From: JAHFJA01 sp964357385 | GTDB lineage: Bacteria > Patescibacteriota > Patescibacteriia > JACQRZ01 | DNA length: 6,428 bases | Assembly: GCA_964357385.1 (NCBI GenBank) | Contig: CAYHKW010000055.1 | Coordinates: forward strand, 1 to 6,428 | Direction: 5' to 3' | The notes under the pieces: model-generated | Told to the model about the DNA's origin: nothing | The model's database searches: none | The model's input: only the letters and a program-made list of their open reading frames with translations | Translations under genes and position numbers: made by a program | In this document: positions 1-4,636 of the stretch, in pieces | Position numbering within the stretch: position 1 is the first letter of the stretch | Layout of the letters: each line of letters starts with the position of its first letter

Positions 1-1
1 C

Positions 2-1195
2 ATTTATCAACAAATGGAAAGATTGAAGCGTTATTCGCAGACGCAGGCAGTGCAAGCCCATTTGTTAGAGTCAAATAATGAGTACAAACTAAAGGGGGCT
101 TCGACACAAGAATATATTAACGCCCAGGATCAGGCATGGCGGGCGGCATCGCCAGATATCGAAACGCCGTTCATGATGGCGATCCAGAGCAACCAGCTAT
201 CAGATGATCTGCGTGAACAGTTTATCGATTATTTCAAGCGACGAGACGGATACCACATCATCAAGGAGATTTTCATGACCAATGCGTATGGTGTCAACGT
301 GGCACAAAACCAAAAAACCAGCGACTATTATCAAGCTGATGAAGAGTGGTGGCAGACAGCACGAGACAATACATTCTTTGTAGGAGATATTGAGTATGAC
401 GAGAGTGCCAATGAATACTTGCTGACGATCGCTATCCGCGTTGATGACCATAATGGCAACTTTGCGGGAGTCATCAAGGCACTGGCTAACACCGAAGTAT
501 TGATCCAAGAATCTGAAATAGCAAACCCTTCAGCCGGTTTGACATTGCTCACTGACAAGGGTCAGATTATTTACTCTACCAATCCCTTTACATTTTTGGG
601 CGAATACCCCAACACTGAATTAATAAAAACGATTACCGGAAACCAGCAAGGCTATAGCGTAACAAGCGAGGAAGGAAAAGAAAAACTGATTTCTTATGCG
701 CACTCTCGTGGTTTTCGTTATTTCCCTGGGCTTAACTGGACCTTATTGGTGTCAAATGATACCGATGTTGTATTTGAGCCGTTAACCAACCTTAAAAGAA
801 ATCTCCTTTTCGCTTCTCTGCTCGTTGTCTTGGTGGGACTCATCACCGCTCTTGTGGTATCAAGACTAATTGGGAAACCATTGCGTAAGATTACGGAAGG
901 GGCGCGTATGATTAGCGCGGGGAATCTGGACGCAACCATTTCTGTTCGTTCCCACGATGAGCTGGGTGAGCTTGCGGATGCATTCAATAAAATGACCCAG
1001 GACTTGAAGCAGTCCCAGCAATCTCTTCACTCGTATACCCAGCAACTTGAACAAAAAGTCGCTGAGCGTACTAAGGAGCTCAGCAGCAAGGTTATTGAGT
1101 TGGAGCGGATGATAGAGTTGATGGTGGGGCGCGAGCTGAAAATGGTTTCTTTAAAGAAAGAAATTGCAGATAGAAAGAAAAAAGTGATCAAATAA
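2..1195 (+). CDS. Cache-HAMP membrane sensor without kinase domain (5' partial)
   Basis: The reading frame is open to the left edge, so the first ATG (position 14) is probably internal and a first membrane helix is missing. Numbered from that ATG there are 393 residues. Residues about 1-258 form an extracellular sensor resembling dCache_1, with the typical segment DYYQADEEWW (105-114). Residues about 264-285 are one hydrophobic membrane helix. A HAMP domain follows (about 284-336, with HDELGEL at 314-320), then a charged coiled coil (331-393). The tail MVGRELKM (370-377) followed by LKKEI resembles the linker that normally precedes a histidine kinase core, but the protein stops there and a terminator follows at once, so the lack of a kinase does not look like a nearby frameshift. 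Family knowledge suggests ligand sensing across the membrane; the partner and ligand are unknown. It could be a truncated kinase or an adaptor working with a separate kinase. Confidence 0.85.
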   Translation: MYQQMERLKRYSQTQAVQAHLLESNNEYKLKGASTQEYINAQDQAWRAASPDIETPFMMAIQSNQLSDDLREQFIDYFKRRDGYHIIKEIFMTNAYGVNVAQNQKTSDYYQADEEWWQTARDNTFFVGDIEYDESANEYLLTIAIRVDDHNGNFAGVIKALANTEVLIQESEIANPSAGLTLLTDKGQIIYSTNPFTFLGEYPNTELIKTITGNQQGYSVTSEEGKEKLISYAHSRGFRYFPGLNWTLLVSNDTDVVFEPLTNLKRNLLFASLLVVLVGLITALVVSRLIGKPLRKITEGARMISAGNLDATISVRSHDELGELADAFNKMTQDLKQSQQSLHSYTQQLEQKVAERTKELSSKVIELERMIELMVGRELKMVSLKKEIADRKKKVIK

Positions 1196-1202
1196 GTCTA
1201 TT

Positions 1203-1243
1203 AAAAAAAGACCACAGTTCGACATACGCCGAATGTGGTTTTT
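1203..1243 (+). terminator. Rho-independent terminator of the sensor gene
   Basis: Stem ACCACAGTTCG (1211-1221) pairs with CGAATGTGGT (1230-1239) with one bulged G and an 8-nt loop. It is preceded by seven A and followed by a T run (1239-1243), starting 7 nt after the sensor stop codon. The A run could make it weakly bidirectional. Confidence 0.85.
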
Positions 1244-1308
1244 ACGTTATGAGATTCTTAAAGAACTGGCTGTCTGACTGCTGTATCAAAGACAAGGGCT
1301 AAGTAAAT

Positions 1309-1343
1309 AAAAAAAAGTGCCATTCCGAATTTAGAATGGTCAC
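1309..1343 (-). terminator. Minus-strand intrinsic terminator
   Basis: Read on the minus strand, GTG-A-CCATTC (1343-1334) pairs with GAATGGCAC (1325-1317) around an 8-nt loop with one bulged A, followed directly by eight U (1316-1309). There is no T run on the plus strand, so it works in the minus direction. Confidence 0.75.
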
Positions 1344-1415
1344 TAAGAAAGTCCATGAGAATATTAGCATGGATATTCTTTATGTCAATGTTTGATGACG
1401 CAACGTGATTTGAAT

Positions 1416-1464
1416 AAAAAACTACAAAGCCGCGCAAAGGAGCAGCAAACAGCGCAGCTTTGTA
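1416..1464 (-). terminator. Minus-strand terminator-like hairpin, 13-bp stem
   Basis: The 13-nt arms 1452-1464 and 1423-1435 pair around a 16-nt loop, followed on the minus strand by G and six U (1421-1416). One position is a G·U pair on the minus strand but a C·A mismatch on the plus strand, which supports minus-strand RNA as the functional form. It overlaps the first codons of a possible small frame beginning at 1470. Confidence 0.65.
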
Positions 1465-1480
1465 ACTCATTCCCAATATA

Positions 1481-1508
1481 AGTATTGCACCGTGTCATGT
1501 GTTGTCAA
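1481..1508 (-). promoter_or_regulatory. Minus-strand sigma-70-type promoter
   Basis: A perfect TTGACA (1508-1503) is followed after 16 nt by AATACT (1486-1481, four of six consensus bases). It is back to back with the plus-strand promoter of the methyltransferase operon and points at the two minus-strand hairpins. Confidence 0.45.
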
Positions 1509-1518
1509 TTCGTTTTTC

Positions 1519-1556
1519 TTGCTAGGCTTTTCAAAATAGCTATAATCTGCTATATT
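1519..1556 (+). promoter_or_regulatory. Promoter of the methyltransferase-RluA operon
   Basis: Two overlapping choices exist. TTGCTA (1519-1524), N16, TATAAT (1541-1546) would give a leader of about 14 nt. TTTTCA (1528-1533), N17, TATATT (1551-1556) ends 10 nt before the ATG and would give an almost leaderless mRNA. No Shine-Dalgarno sequence precedes the ATG at 1567, which fits a very short leader. Confidence 0.6.
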
Positions 1557-1566
1557 TCCTTTTGTT

Positions 1567-2451
1567 ATGAAGGAAAAGCCATCACAATTTATTACCTCAA
1601 CATTTGGGGACTATGAACTCCTTGATTGCGGAGAAGAAGCCAAACTAGAACGGTTTGGTGATGTTGTCGTATCTCGTCCTGACCCTCAGGCATTATGGCA
1701 CAAAAACCTGGATGAAAAGGCATGGAGAGATGTGCATGCGTCCTTTTCAAATAGTGCCCAAAATCCTGCCTGGAAATCGTTTAAAGCAATGCCAGACAAA
1801 TGGAATCTTGACCTTGGCGATGGTCTCATGGTTGCCGCGCGTTTGAGTGCGTTCAAACATGTTGGGTTGTTTCCCGAACATCGTGCGAATTGGCAATGGA
1901 TGTCAGATGTTATAAGTGCAGCAAATCGCCCTCTCAAAGTATTGAATCTGTTTGGGTATACCGGCATTGCAAGTTTAGCTGCTGCAAAAGCGGGTGCAGA
2001 AGTATGTCACGTCGACGGGTCAAAAGTAGCCGTCAATTGGGCACGCGATAATGCAAAGCTATCAGGACTTGAAGATAAACCAATACGTTGGATCGTTGAT
2101 GATGTGCTGTCGTTTGTAAAAAGGGAGATTAAACGAGGTAACCGCTATGACGGTATTATTATGGACCCGCCAGCATTTGGTCATGGTCCTGATCGAGAAG
2201 TATGGAAAATCGAAAAAGATTTTTTGATACTCACTGATTTGTGTAGCCAGATTTTATCCGACAATCCTGCTTTTGTGATTATTAATGGGTACGCAGCAGG
2301 GTATTCCTCCTTGGTCTATTTATACAATCTCAAACGGATGATGGGGGATCGAGAGGGTATATTTGAACACGGAGAACTTACGATTCAAGAATCATCTGAT
2401 CGAGGTTTTCTATTGCCGTGCGGTATCGTCGCACGATGGAAGTCTGTATGA
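1567..2451 (+). CDS. Class I SAM-dependent methyltransferase, RlmI-like
   Basis: Predicted to transfer a methyl group from S-adenosylmethionine, probably to RNA, in the cytoplasm; the substrate is not deducible here. The 294 residues start with the YELLD and LERFGDVVVSRPDPQALW region (17-44) typical of one COG1092-like group. The Rossmann fold follows: motif I LNLFGYTGI (126-134), acidic SAM-ribose residue D150 in HVDGS, DD at 178-179 for the adenine region, and motif IV DPPAFGHGP (200-208). DPP-F motifs occur in rRNA methyltransferases such as RlmI, but the N-terminal PUA domain of RlmI is absent. The ATG at 1567 has no Shine-Dalgarno site but lies close to a good promoter, and the protein begins where homologues usually do. 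It is the first gene of an operon and its TGA overlaps the next start (ATGA). An RNA base substrate is inferred partly from its pseudouridine synthase partner. Confidence 0.85.
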   Translation: MKEKPSQFITSTFGDYELLDCGEEAKLERFGDVVVSRPDPQALWHKNLDEKAWRDVHASFSNSAQNPAWKSFKAMPDKWNLDLGDGLMVAARLSAFKHVGLFPEHRANWQWMSDVISAANRPLKVLNLFGYTGIASLAAAKAGAEVCHVDGSKVAVNWARDNAKLSGLEDKPIRWIVDDVLSFVKREIKRGNRYDGIIMDPPAFGHGPDREVWKIEKDFLILTDLCSQILSDNPAFVIINGYAAGYSSLVYLYNLKRMMGDREGIFEHGELTIQESSDRGFLLPCGIVARWKSV

Positions 2452-3140
2452 TCAAGGTTTTTTATGAAGACAATCACTGTATCGTTGTCTACAAACCTGC
2501 TGGCATGCTGGTGCAAAGCGATATAACAGGGGATACAACCTTATGCGATGAGGTCAAAGAATATCTCAAAGAAAAAGGAAATAAGCCGGGTGAGGTGTTT
2601 CTGGGCATGGTGCATCGCATCGATCGGCCAGTCGATGGGATCGTTATTTTTGCAAAAACAAGCAAGGGTGCATCACGTCTTTCTGACCAAATTCGCAATC
2701 ATGAATTTGAAAAAGTATATACAACCGTAGTTGAGGGGATTGTTGAAGAAAAAGAGCAAACTTTGACGCATTATCTGGTGAAAGACGAACGAACCAATAC
2801 AGTGAAAGCATTCAGTACACCCCGATCGGACGCCAAGGAAGCAATTTTATCGTATAAGGTTCTTGGGTACAAAGGACAGACCACCCTTCTTGAAGTGCAA
2901 TTGGAAACAGGACGCTCTCATCAAATCCGGGCACAATTGTCGGTAATCGGACATCCTATAATGGGGGATGGAAAGTACGGAAGTTTGTTGGATTATAAAA
3001 AAGGCGCCATAGCGCTCACTGCTTCAAAACTGTGCTTTAACCTCCCGGTAGGTGGCGAGCGCAAGTGTATCGAAATCCCTGTCGATAACAGCGGCTTTCA
3101 TGAAAAACATACTACAGGCGGATGCTGTGAGGGGTATTAG
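2448..3140 (+). CDS. RluA-family pseudouridine synthase
   Basis: Isomerises uridine to pseudouridine in rRNA or tRNA; the exact site cannot be read from sequence. The start chosen is the ATG at 2448, which overlaps the upstream stop as ATGA and has GGAAG (2438-2442) in front; an in-frame ATG at 2418 would lie inside the methyltransferase and lacks support. From this start the protein has 230 residues. The catalytic motif HRIDRPVDG includes Asp59, and the second family motif GRSHQIRAQL is at 155-164. There is no N-terminal S4 domain, so it is the short, catalytic-domain-only type rather than RluC/RluD-like with S4. The last residues (HEKHTTGGCCEGY) form a non-conserved-looking tail with two adjacent cysteines. 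Cotranslation with the methyltransferase suggests a joint role in RNA modification. Family assignment is firm; target is unknown. Confidence 0.9.
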   Translation: MIKVFYEDNHCIVVYKPAGMLVQSDITGDTTLCDEVKEYLKEKGNKPGEVFLGMVHRIDRPVDGIVIFAKTSKGASRLSDQIRNHEFEKVYTTVVEGIVEEKEQTLTHYLVKDERTNTVKAFSTPRSDAKEAILSYKVLGYKGQTTLLEVQLETGRSHQIRAQLSVIGHPIMGDGKYGSLLDYKKGAIALTASKLCFNLPVGGERKCIEIPVDNSGFHEKHTTGGCCEGY

Positions 3141-3157
3141 ATTTTTTGGAAAATGAA

Positions 3158-3194
3158 AAGACCATAGTGTTTATTCTATGGTCTTAATTTTTTT
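3158..3194 (+). terminator. Terminator after the RluA gene, probably bidirectional
   Basis: AAGACCATAG (3158-3167) and CTATGGTCTT (3176-3185) form a perfect 10-bp stem with an 8-nt loop, followed by AA and seven T (3188-3194). On the minus strand the stem is followed by TTCATTTTCC, so it can also end unit A. A separate 7-bp hairpin, CTCACAA (3195-3201) with TTGTGAG (3209-3215), sits next to it. Confidence 0.85.
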
Positions 3195-3235
3195 CTCACA
3201 ACATCTATTTGTGAGTCCTGGTTAATAACTGCTCG

Positions 3236-3274
3236 TTATCTTGATGAGATAACGACTGGACTAGCTCTTTGCAT
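3236..3274 (-). CDS. Possible 12-codon small ORF of unit A
   Basis: ATG at 3274 is preceded 4 nt upstream by a strong Shine-Dalgarno site AGGAGG (3284-3279). The frame encodes only MQRASPVVISSR and stops at 3236. It occupies the position held in unit B by the 97-codon gene. It may be a real small peptide, a remnant of a deleted cargo gene, or a fortuitous frame behind a retained ribosome site. I do not recognise the peptide. Confidence 0.3.
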   Translation of the reverse strand: MQRASPVVISSR

Positions 3275-3313
3275 GCTTCCTCCTTTCCCTTACTAGGGGT
3301 TATAATGCTTCGC

Positions 3314-3354
3314 GATCTATATTTACTCTTTTGCGCCTAGATCTGACAGTGGCG
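3314..3354 (-). ncRNA. Conserved H-type pseudoknot element, copy A
   Basis: On minus-strand RNA, CGCC (3354-3351) can pair with GGCG (3337-3334), and the loop segment GAUCUA (3343-3338) with the downstream UAGAUC (3319-3314). Order and spacing are those of an H-type pseudoknot: loop 1 of 7 nt, no nucleotide between the stems, and a 14-nt A-rich loop 3 (CAAAAGAGUAAAUA). All six differences from copy B are in loops and none in the 20 stem bases. The topology is shared by preQ1-I riboswitches and S15-type translational repressors, but I see no match to their consensus. Function is inferred only. Confidence 0.55.
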
Positions 3355-3400
3355 TTGTTATTTTTTGCCATACTGCCGGCGCACTTGTTTTAATTTTCAT
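3323..3400 (-). CDS. Leader ORF of unit A, 25 codons, ending in the pseudoknot
   Basis: ATG at 3400 follows GGAG at 9 nt distance; the frame runs for 25 codons and its TAA (3325-3323) lies in loop 3 of the pseudoknot. The C-terminal peptide TPLSDLGAKE resembles APLSDLGVKNE in the matching frame of unit B, where no start codon is available in that frame. A ribosome finishing this ORF would unfold the pseudoknot, so a regulatory leader peptide is plausible. It could also be accidental. Confidence 0.35.
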   Translation of the reverse strand: MKIKTSAPAVWQKITTPLSDLGAKE

Positions 3401-3403
3401 TAA

Positions 3404-3557
3404 AACTATCTCCATTTCCTCTGTTTTCAAGAGGCAGTCATTTTGTGGGGCATTGTTCCGTAACCCCTTCACCTTGCCCAAGGGTAACCTAGGCGTTTTG
3501 GGAACTCTCGGACTCTGTCCCTACAATGTACCATGGTGTGAAATACCAAGTTCCGAT
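3404..3557 (-). ncRNA. Long structured 5' leader unique to unit A
   Basis: Between the predicted start near 3557 and the leader ORF lie several possible hairpins on the minus strand. A stem GGAACUU/GAGUUCC (3554-3548 with 3507-3501) encloses UGGU/ACCA (3548-3545 with 3537-3534) and GGAC/GUCC (3520-3517 with 3513-3510), though the first two compete for base 3548. Next come GGGG/CCCC (3467-3464 with 3450-3447) and CCUCU/AGAGG (3434-3430 with 3422-3418). Unit B has only about 38 nt here. Alternative pairings overlap, and I cannot match it to a known riboswitch. Confidence 0.35.
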
Positions 3558-3563
3558 AAATAC

Positions 3564-3592
3564 AATATACCATACTATTATGATCTTGTCAA
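3564..3592 (-). promoter_or_regulatory. Promoter of unit A, minus strand
   Basis: TTGACA (3592-3587), 17-nt spacer, TATATT (3569-3564): near-consensus sigma-70 promoter. The predicted start is near 3557. The same arrangement and spacing recur in unit B. Confidence 0.8.
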
Positions 3593-3593
3593 T

Positions 3594-3643
3594 AGTATTT
3601 TAGACAAAATTACCGTTTTCCGTGTATTTACGGCATTTTTGAC
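3594..3643 (-). repeat. Conserved 50-bp block upstream of the unit A promoter
   Basis: Identical to 4637-4686 at 47 of 50 positions by eye, more conserved than the promoter spacer itself. It extends from just upstream of the -35 box to the outer end of the cassette (GTCAAAAATGCC on the minus strand), where similarity stops abruptly. In copy A it contains CCGT-N6-ACGG (3619-3632), which is broken in copy B. It may be an UP element, activator site or cassette end. Confidence 0.65.
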
Positions 3644-3668
3644 TTTATAAACGGGTGACCATGTGATT

Positions 3669-3971
3669 CTAGGCGGCTGGTACACTATGGAGCTGGACCA
3701 GTTTTGTTGCTTCGGACTGGGTAATAACTTCTTTTTCTTCGAGTACTTGAATAAGGGAACGGATATCGCCTTTGAGCTCAAGTTTTACCTCTGACAGTTT
3801 TTTATCGAGATATTCAAACAATTCGTGTTTTTGTTTTTCTAGCTTGTCATCGATTTTTATTTCAAAGGCTGCTAATCGTGCTTCAAAATCCTCCTTCATA
3901 ACCATGTTCTTTTTGAGAAAGTCCATGATCTCATCAGTGGTTACGCTGTATTGTTGGGTTTGTTGATCCAT
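3669..3971 (-). CDS. Small coiled-coil protein, hypothetical
   Basis: The 100-residue protein has no signal peptide or membrane segment. Residues about 12-25 (DEIMDFLKKNMVMK) form a short helix, and about 26-80 are rich in K, E, L and D with heptad-like hydrophobic spacing, indicating a coiled coil. The end contains EEKEVITQSEATKLVQL (78-94). Short coiled-coil proteins with a similar FLKKNMV.K.DF opening are common in Patescibacteria genomes; this is from memory and the function is unknown. The ATG at 3971 has no Shine-Dalgarno site, but a TATGAT box ends 8 nt before it, indicating a leaderless mRNA. It lies between the two related cassettes, and I see no terminator before the unit A promoter, so its transcript may run into unit A. 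Confidence 0.7.
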   Translation of the reverse strand: MDQQTQQYSVTTDEIMDFLKKNMVMKEDFEARLAAFEIKIDDKLEKQKHELFEYLDKKLSEVKLELKGDIRSLIQVLEEKEVITQSEATKLVQLHSVPAA

Positions 3972-3979
3972 ATACTTGC

Positions 3980-4009
3980 ATCATACACTATTATTTTTGA
4001 AAATGAAAA
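3980..4009 (-). promoter_or_regulatory. Promoter of the coiled-coil gene, leaderless
   Basis: TATGAT (3985-3980), five of six consensus bases, lies 8 nt before the ATG at 3971. TTTTCA (4009-4004) at 18-nt spacing is a weak -35 box that touches the unit B terminator. The predicted RNA start is within about two bases of the start codon. Confidence 0.5.
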
Positions 4010-4045
4010 GACCTACAGAAGTTTTTTTATTCTTCTATAGGTCTT
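4008..4045 (-). terminator. Terminator of unit B
   Basis: The 14-nt arms 4032-4045 and 4008-4021 pair around a 10-nt loop, with one G·U pair on the minus strand (C·A on the plus strand), followed on the minus strand by TTCATTTTC. The stem base AAGACC/GGTCTT and both flanks match the terminator at 3158-3185. It lies 79 nt after the stop of the 97-codon gene; I see nothing else in that interval. Confidence 0.65.
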
Positions 4046-4124
4046 AATTAATTGTTTGACCCTGGTGTAATTCCTGCGCACCTCTGGTCAGTTAGGTACG
4101 ACTTTTTACTGAATACTATTAATG

Positions 4125-4418
4125 TTAACTCATTTTTGGGCGGGCATGAGTCAGGCCCACTCTCTTAAGTCTTTTTGTTTCTGATTTGGTTCTTTTCAGA
4201 ACCGTTTCTTTTTTAAAAAGCTTAAGTAAAACATTAATTATTTTTCCAGAGCACGTCTCTGGAACCGTTTTTTCTTCTATGATGTAGTCCTCAGTTAAAA
4301 GGTCTACAATGCTTTCAAAGATTTCTATTTCTTCTGATGAGATATAGAATCCTTGAAAGTCAAACACTTTAATTTGAATTGGATCCGTATAAACGAACCC
4401 ATTACTGAGTCCCTCCAT
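4125..4418 (-). CDS. Hypothetical 97-residue protein, cargo of unit B
   Basis: I do not recognise this protein. The ATG at 4418 has an excellent Shine-Dalgarno site, AGGAGG (4429-4424), 5 nt away, which makes it a likely real gene. Its charge is split: residues 27-49 form a strongly acidic amphipathic segment (SSEEIEIFESIVDLL and following), while residues 59-97 are strongly basic (KKETVLKRTKSETKRLKR and nearby). A single cysteine sits at 56. There is no signal peptide and no clear membrane helix; FVYTDPIQIKVFDFQGFYI (8-26) could form beta strands. The basic tail could bind nucleic acid or the ribosome, but this is a guess. It is transcribed from the unit B promoter after a leader ORF and pseudoknot, so translation or transcription is probably controlled by the leader. 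Confidence 0.65.
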   Translation of the reverse strand: MEGLSNGFVYTDPIQIKVFDFQGFYISSEEIEIFESIVDLLTEDYIIEEKTVPETCSGKIINVLLKLFKKETVLKRTKSETKRLKRVGLTHARPKMS

Positions 4419-4497
4419 ACGTTCCTCCTCAATTTTTTAAATAACGGTTTTGAGCTACTACGTCCCCTCTAGGTCGACATTCACTCGTGATCTGTTT

Positions 4498-4538
4498 GAT
4501 CTATATTTCATTTTTTACGCCTAGATCTGATAATGGCG
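4498..4538 (-). ncRNA. Conserved H-type pseudoknot element, copy B
   Basis: CGCC (4538-4535) pairs with GGCG (4521-4518), and loop GAUCUA (4527-4522) pairs with UAGAUC (4503-4498), as in copy A. Loop 3 is UAAAAAAUGAAAUA, again A-rich. Here stem 1 can extend by G·U and U-A to 6 bp. The element begins about 60 nt after the predicted RNA start and ends about 70 nt before the Shine-Dalgarno site of the 97-codon gene, so a switch acting at a distance or on transcription is possible. Confidence 0.55.
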
Positions 4539-4562
4539 CACTGTAGAAAGCAGCTTAATCAT
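4521..4562 (-). CDS. Leader ORF of unit B, 13 codons, ending in the pseudoknot
   Basis: ATG at 4562 is preceded by a near-perfect Shine-Dalgarno sequence AAAGGAGGT (4575-4567) at 4-nt spacing. The peptide is MIKLLSTVRHYQI and the stop TAG (4523-4521) is formed by the end of GAUCUA plus the first G of GGCG, at the junction of the two pseudoknot stems. A terminating ribosome would sit exactly on the structure. The strong ribosome site makes translation likely; the regulatory role is inferred. Confidence 0.5.
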   Translation of the reverse strand: MIKLLSTVRHYQI

Positions 4563-4588
4563 TTTGACCTCCTTTGTTGTAATAATAC

Positions 4589-4604
4589 TTTTAAGCGCTT
4601 AAAA
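4589..4604 (-). promoter_or_regulatory. Perfect 16-bp palindrome at the unit B start site
   Basis: TTTTAAGCGCTTAAAA is fully self-complementary and begins 3 bp after the -10 box, covering the predicted +1. Position and central CG resemble operators of LacI-type repressors. No regulator gene is in the window, and unit A lacks the palindrome. Confidence 0.55.
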
Positions 4605-4606
4605 AT

Positions 4607-4635
4607 AGTATACCACAATACTACACATCTGTCAA
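4607..4635 (-). promoter_or_regulatory. Promoter of unit B, minus strand
   Basis: TTGACA (4635-4630), 17-nt spacer, TATACT (4612-4607), five of six bases in the -10. This is among the strongest-looking promoters in the window. It diverges from the miaB promoter. Confidence 0.85.
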
Positions 4636-4636
4636 G

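Larger units (their letters stand above)
1309..1474 (-). ncRNA. Candidate small RNA or attenuated leader, minus strand
   Basis: This intergenic stretch contains a minus-strand promoter (1481-1508) and two minus-strand terminator hairpins (1416-1464 and 1309-1343), but no known minus-strand gene upstream or downstream. A transcript starting near 1474 would be about 59 nt if stopped at the first hairpin or about 165 nt if stopped at the second. A 70-codon frame starts with ATG at 1470 and ends at 1258, but it runs through both terminators, has no Shine-Dalgarno site and matches nothing I recognise. Its ATG lies only about 4 nt from the predicted start, so a leaderless peptide controlling the first terminator is a possible alternative. 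Existence of the RNA is an inference from these signals. Confidence 0.4.
3142..3643 (-). repeat. Unit A: minus-strand cassette related to unit B
   Basis: This block shares with 3992-4686, in the same order and orientation, an 80-bp promoter block (66 of 80 identical by eye), a 41-bp pseudoknot element (35 of 41), a small segment with CCTGGT near 3217-3222, and terminator flanks with GAAAATGAAAAGACC. The middle parts differ. It lies entirely between the rluA-like stop codon and the coiled-coil gene. I interpret units A and B as a diverged duplication or two insertions of one cassette; mobility is not shown and no transposase is present. Confidence 0.7.

Noticed and set aside
1258..1476. Minus-strand frame of about 70 codons from ATG 1470 as a protein gene
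   Set aside because: Two terminator hairpins with U runs lie inside it, there is no ribosome site and no recognisable family. Kept only as an alternative for the candidate RNA.
2418..2447. Upstream ATG for the pseudouridine synthase
   Set aside because: It adds ten unlikely residues within the methyltransferase; the ATGA overlap with GGAAG in front is the better start.
3314..3354. preQ1-I or cobalamin riboswitch
   Set aside because: The fold type resembles preQ1-I and a GCCACTG string recalls a B12 box, but the remaining consensus of either class is missing and the downstream genes do not fit.
3453..3650. Plus-strand frame of 65 codons
   Set aside because: It runs antisense through the unit A promoter and leader, has no ribosome site, and its end is made of the conserved promoter block.
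3772..3966. Plus-strand frame rich in Ser and Phe
   Set aside because: It is the antisense of the lysine/glutamate-rich coiled-coil gene, a typical shadow.
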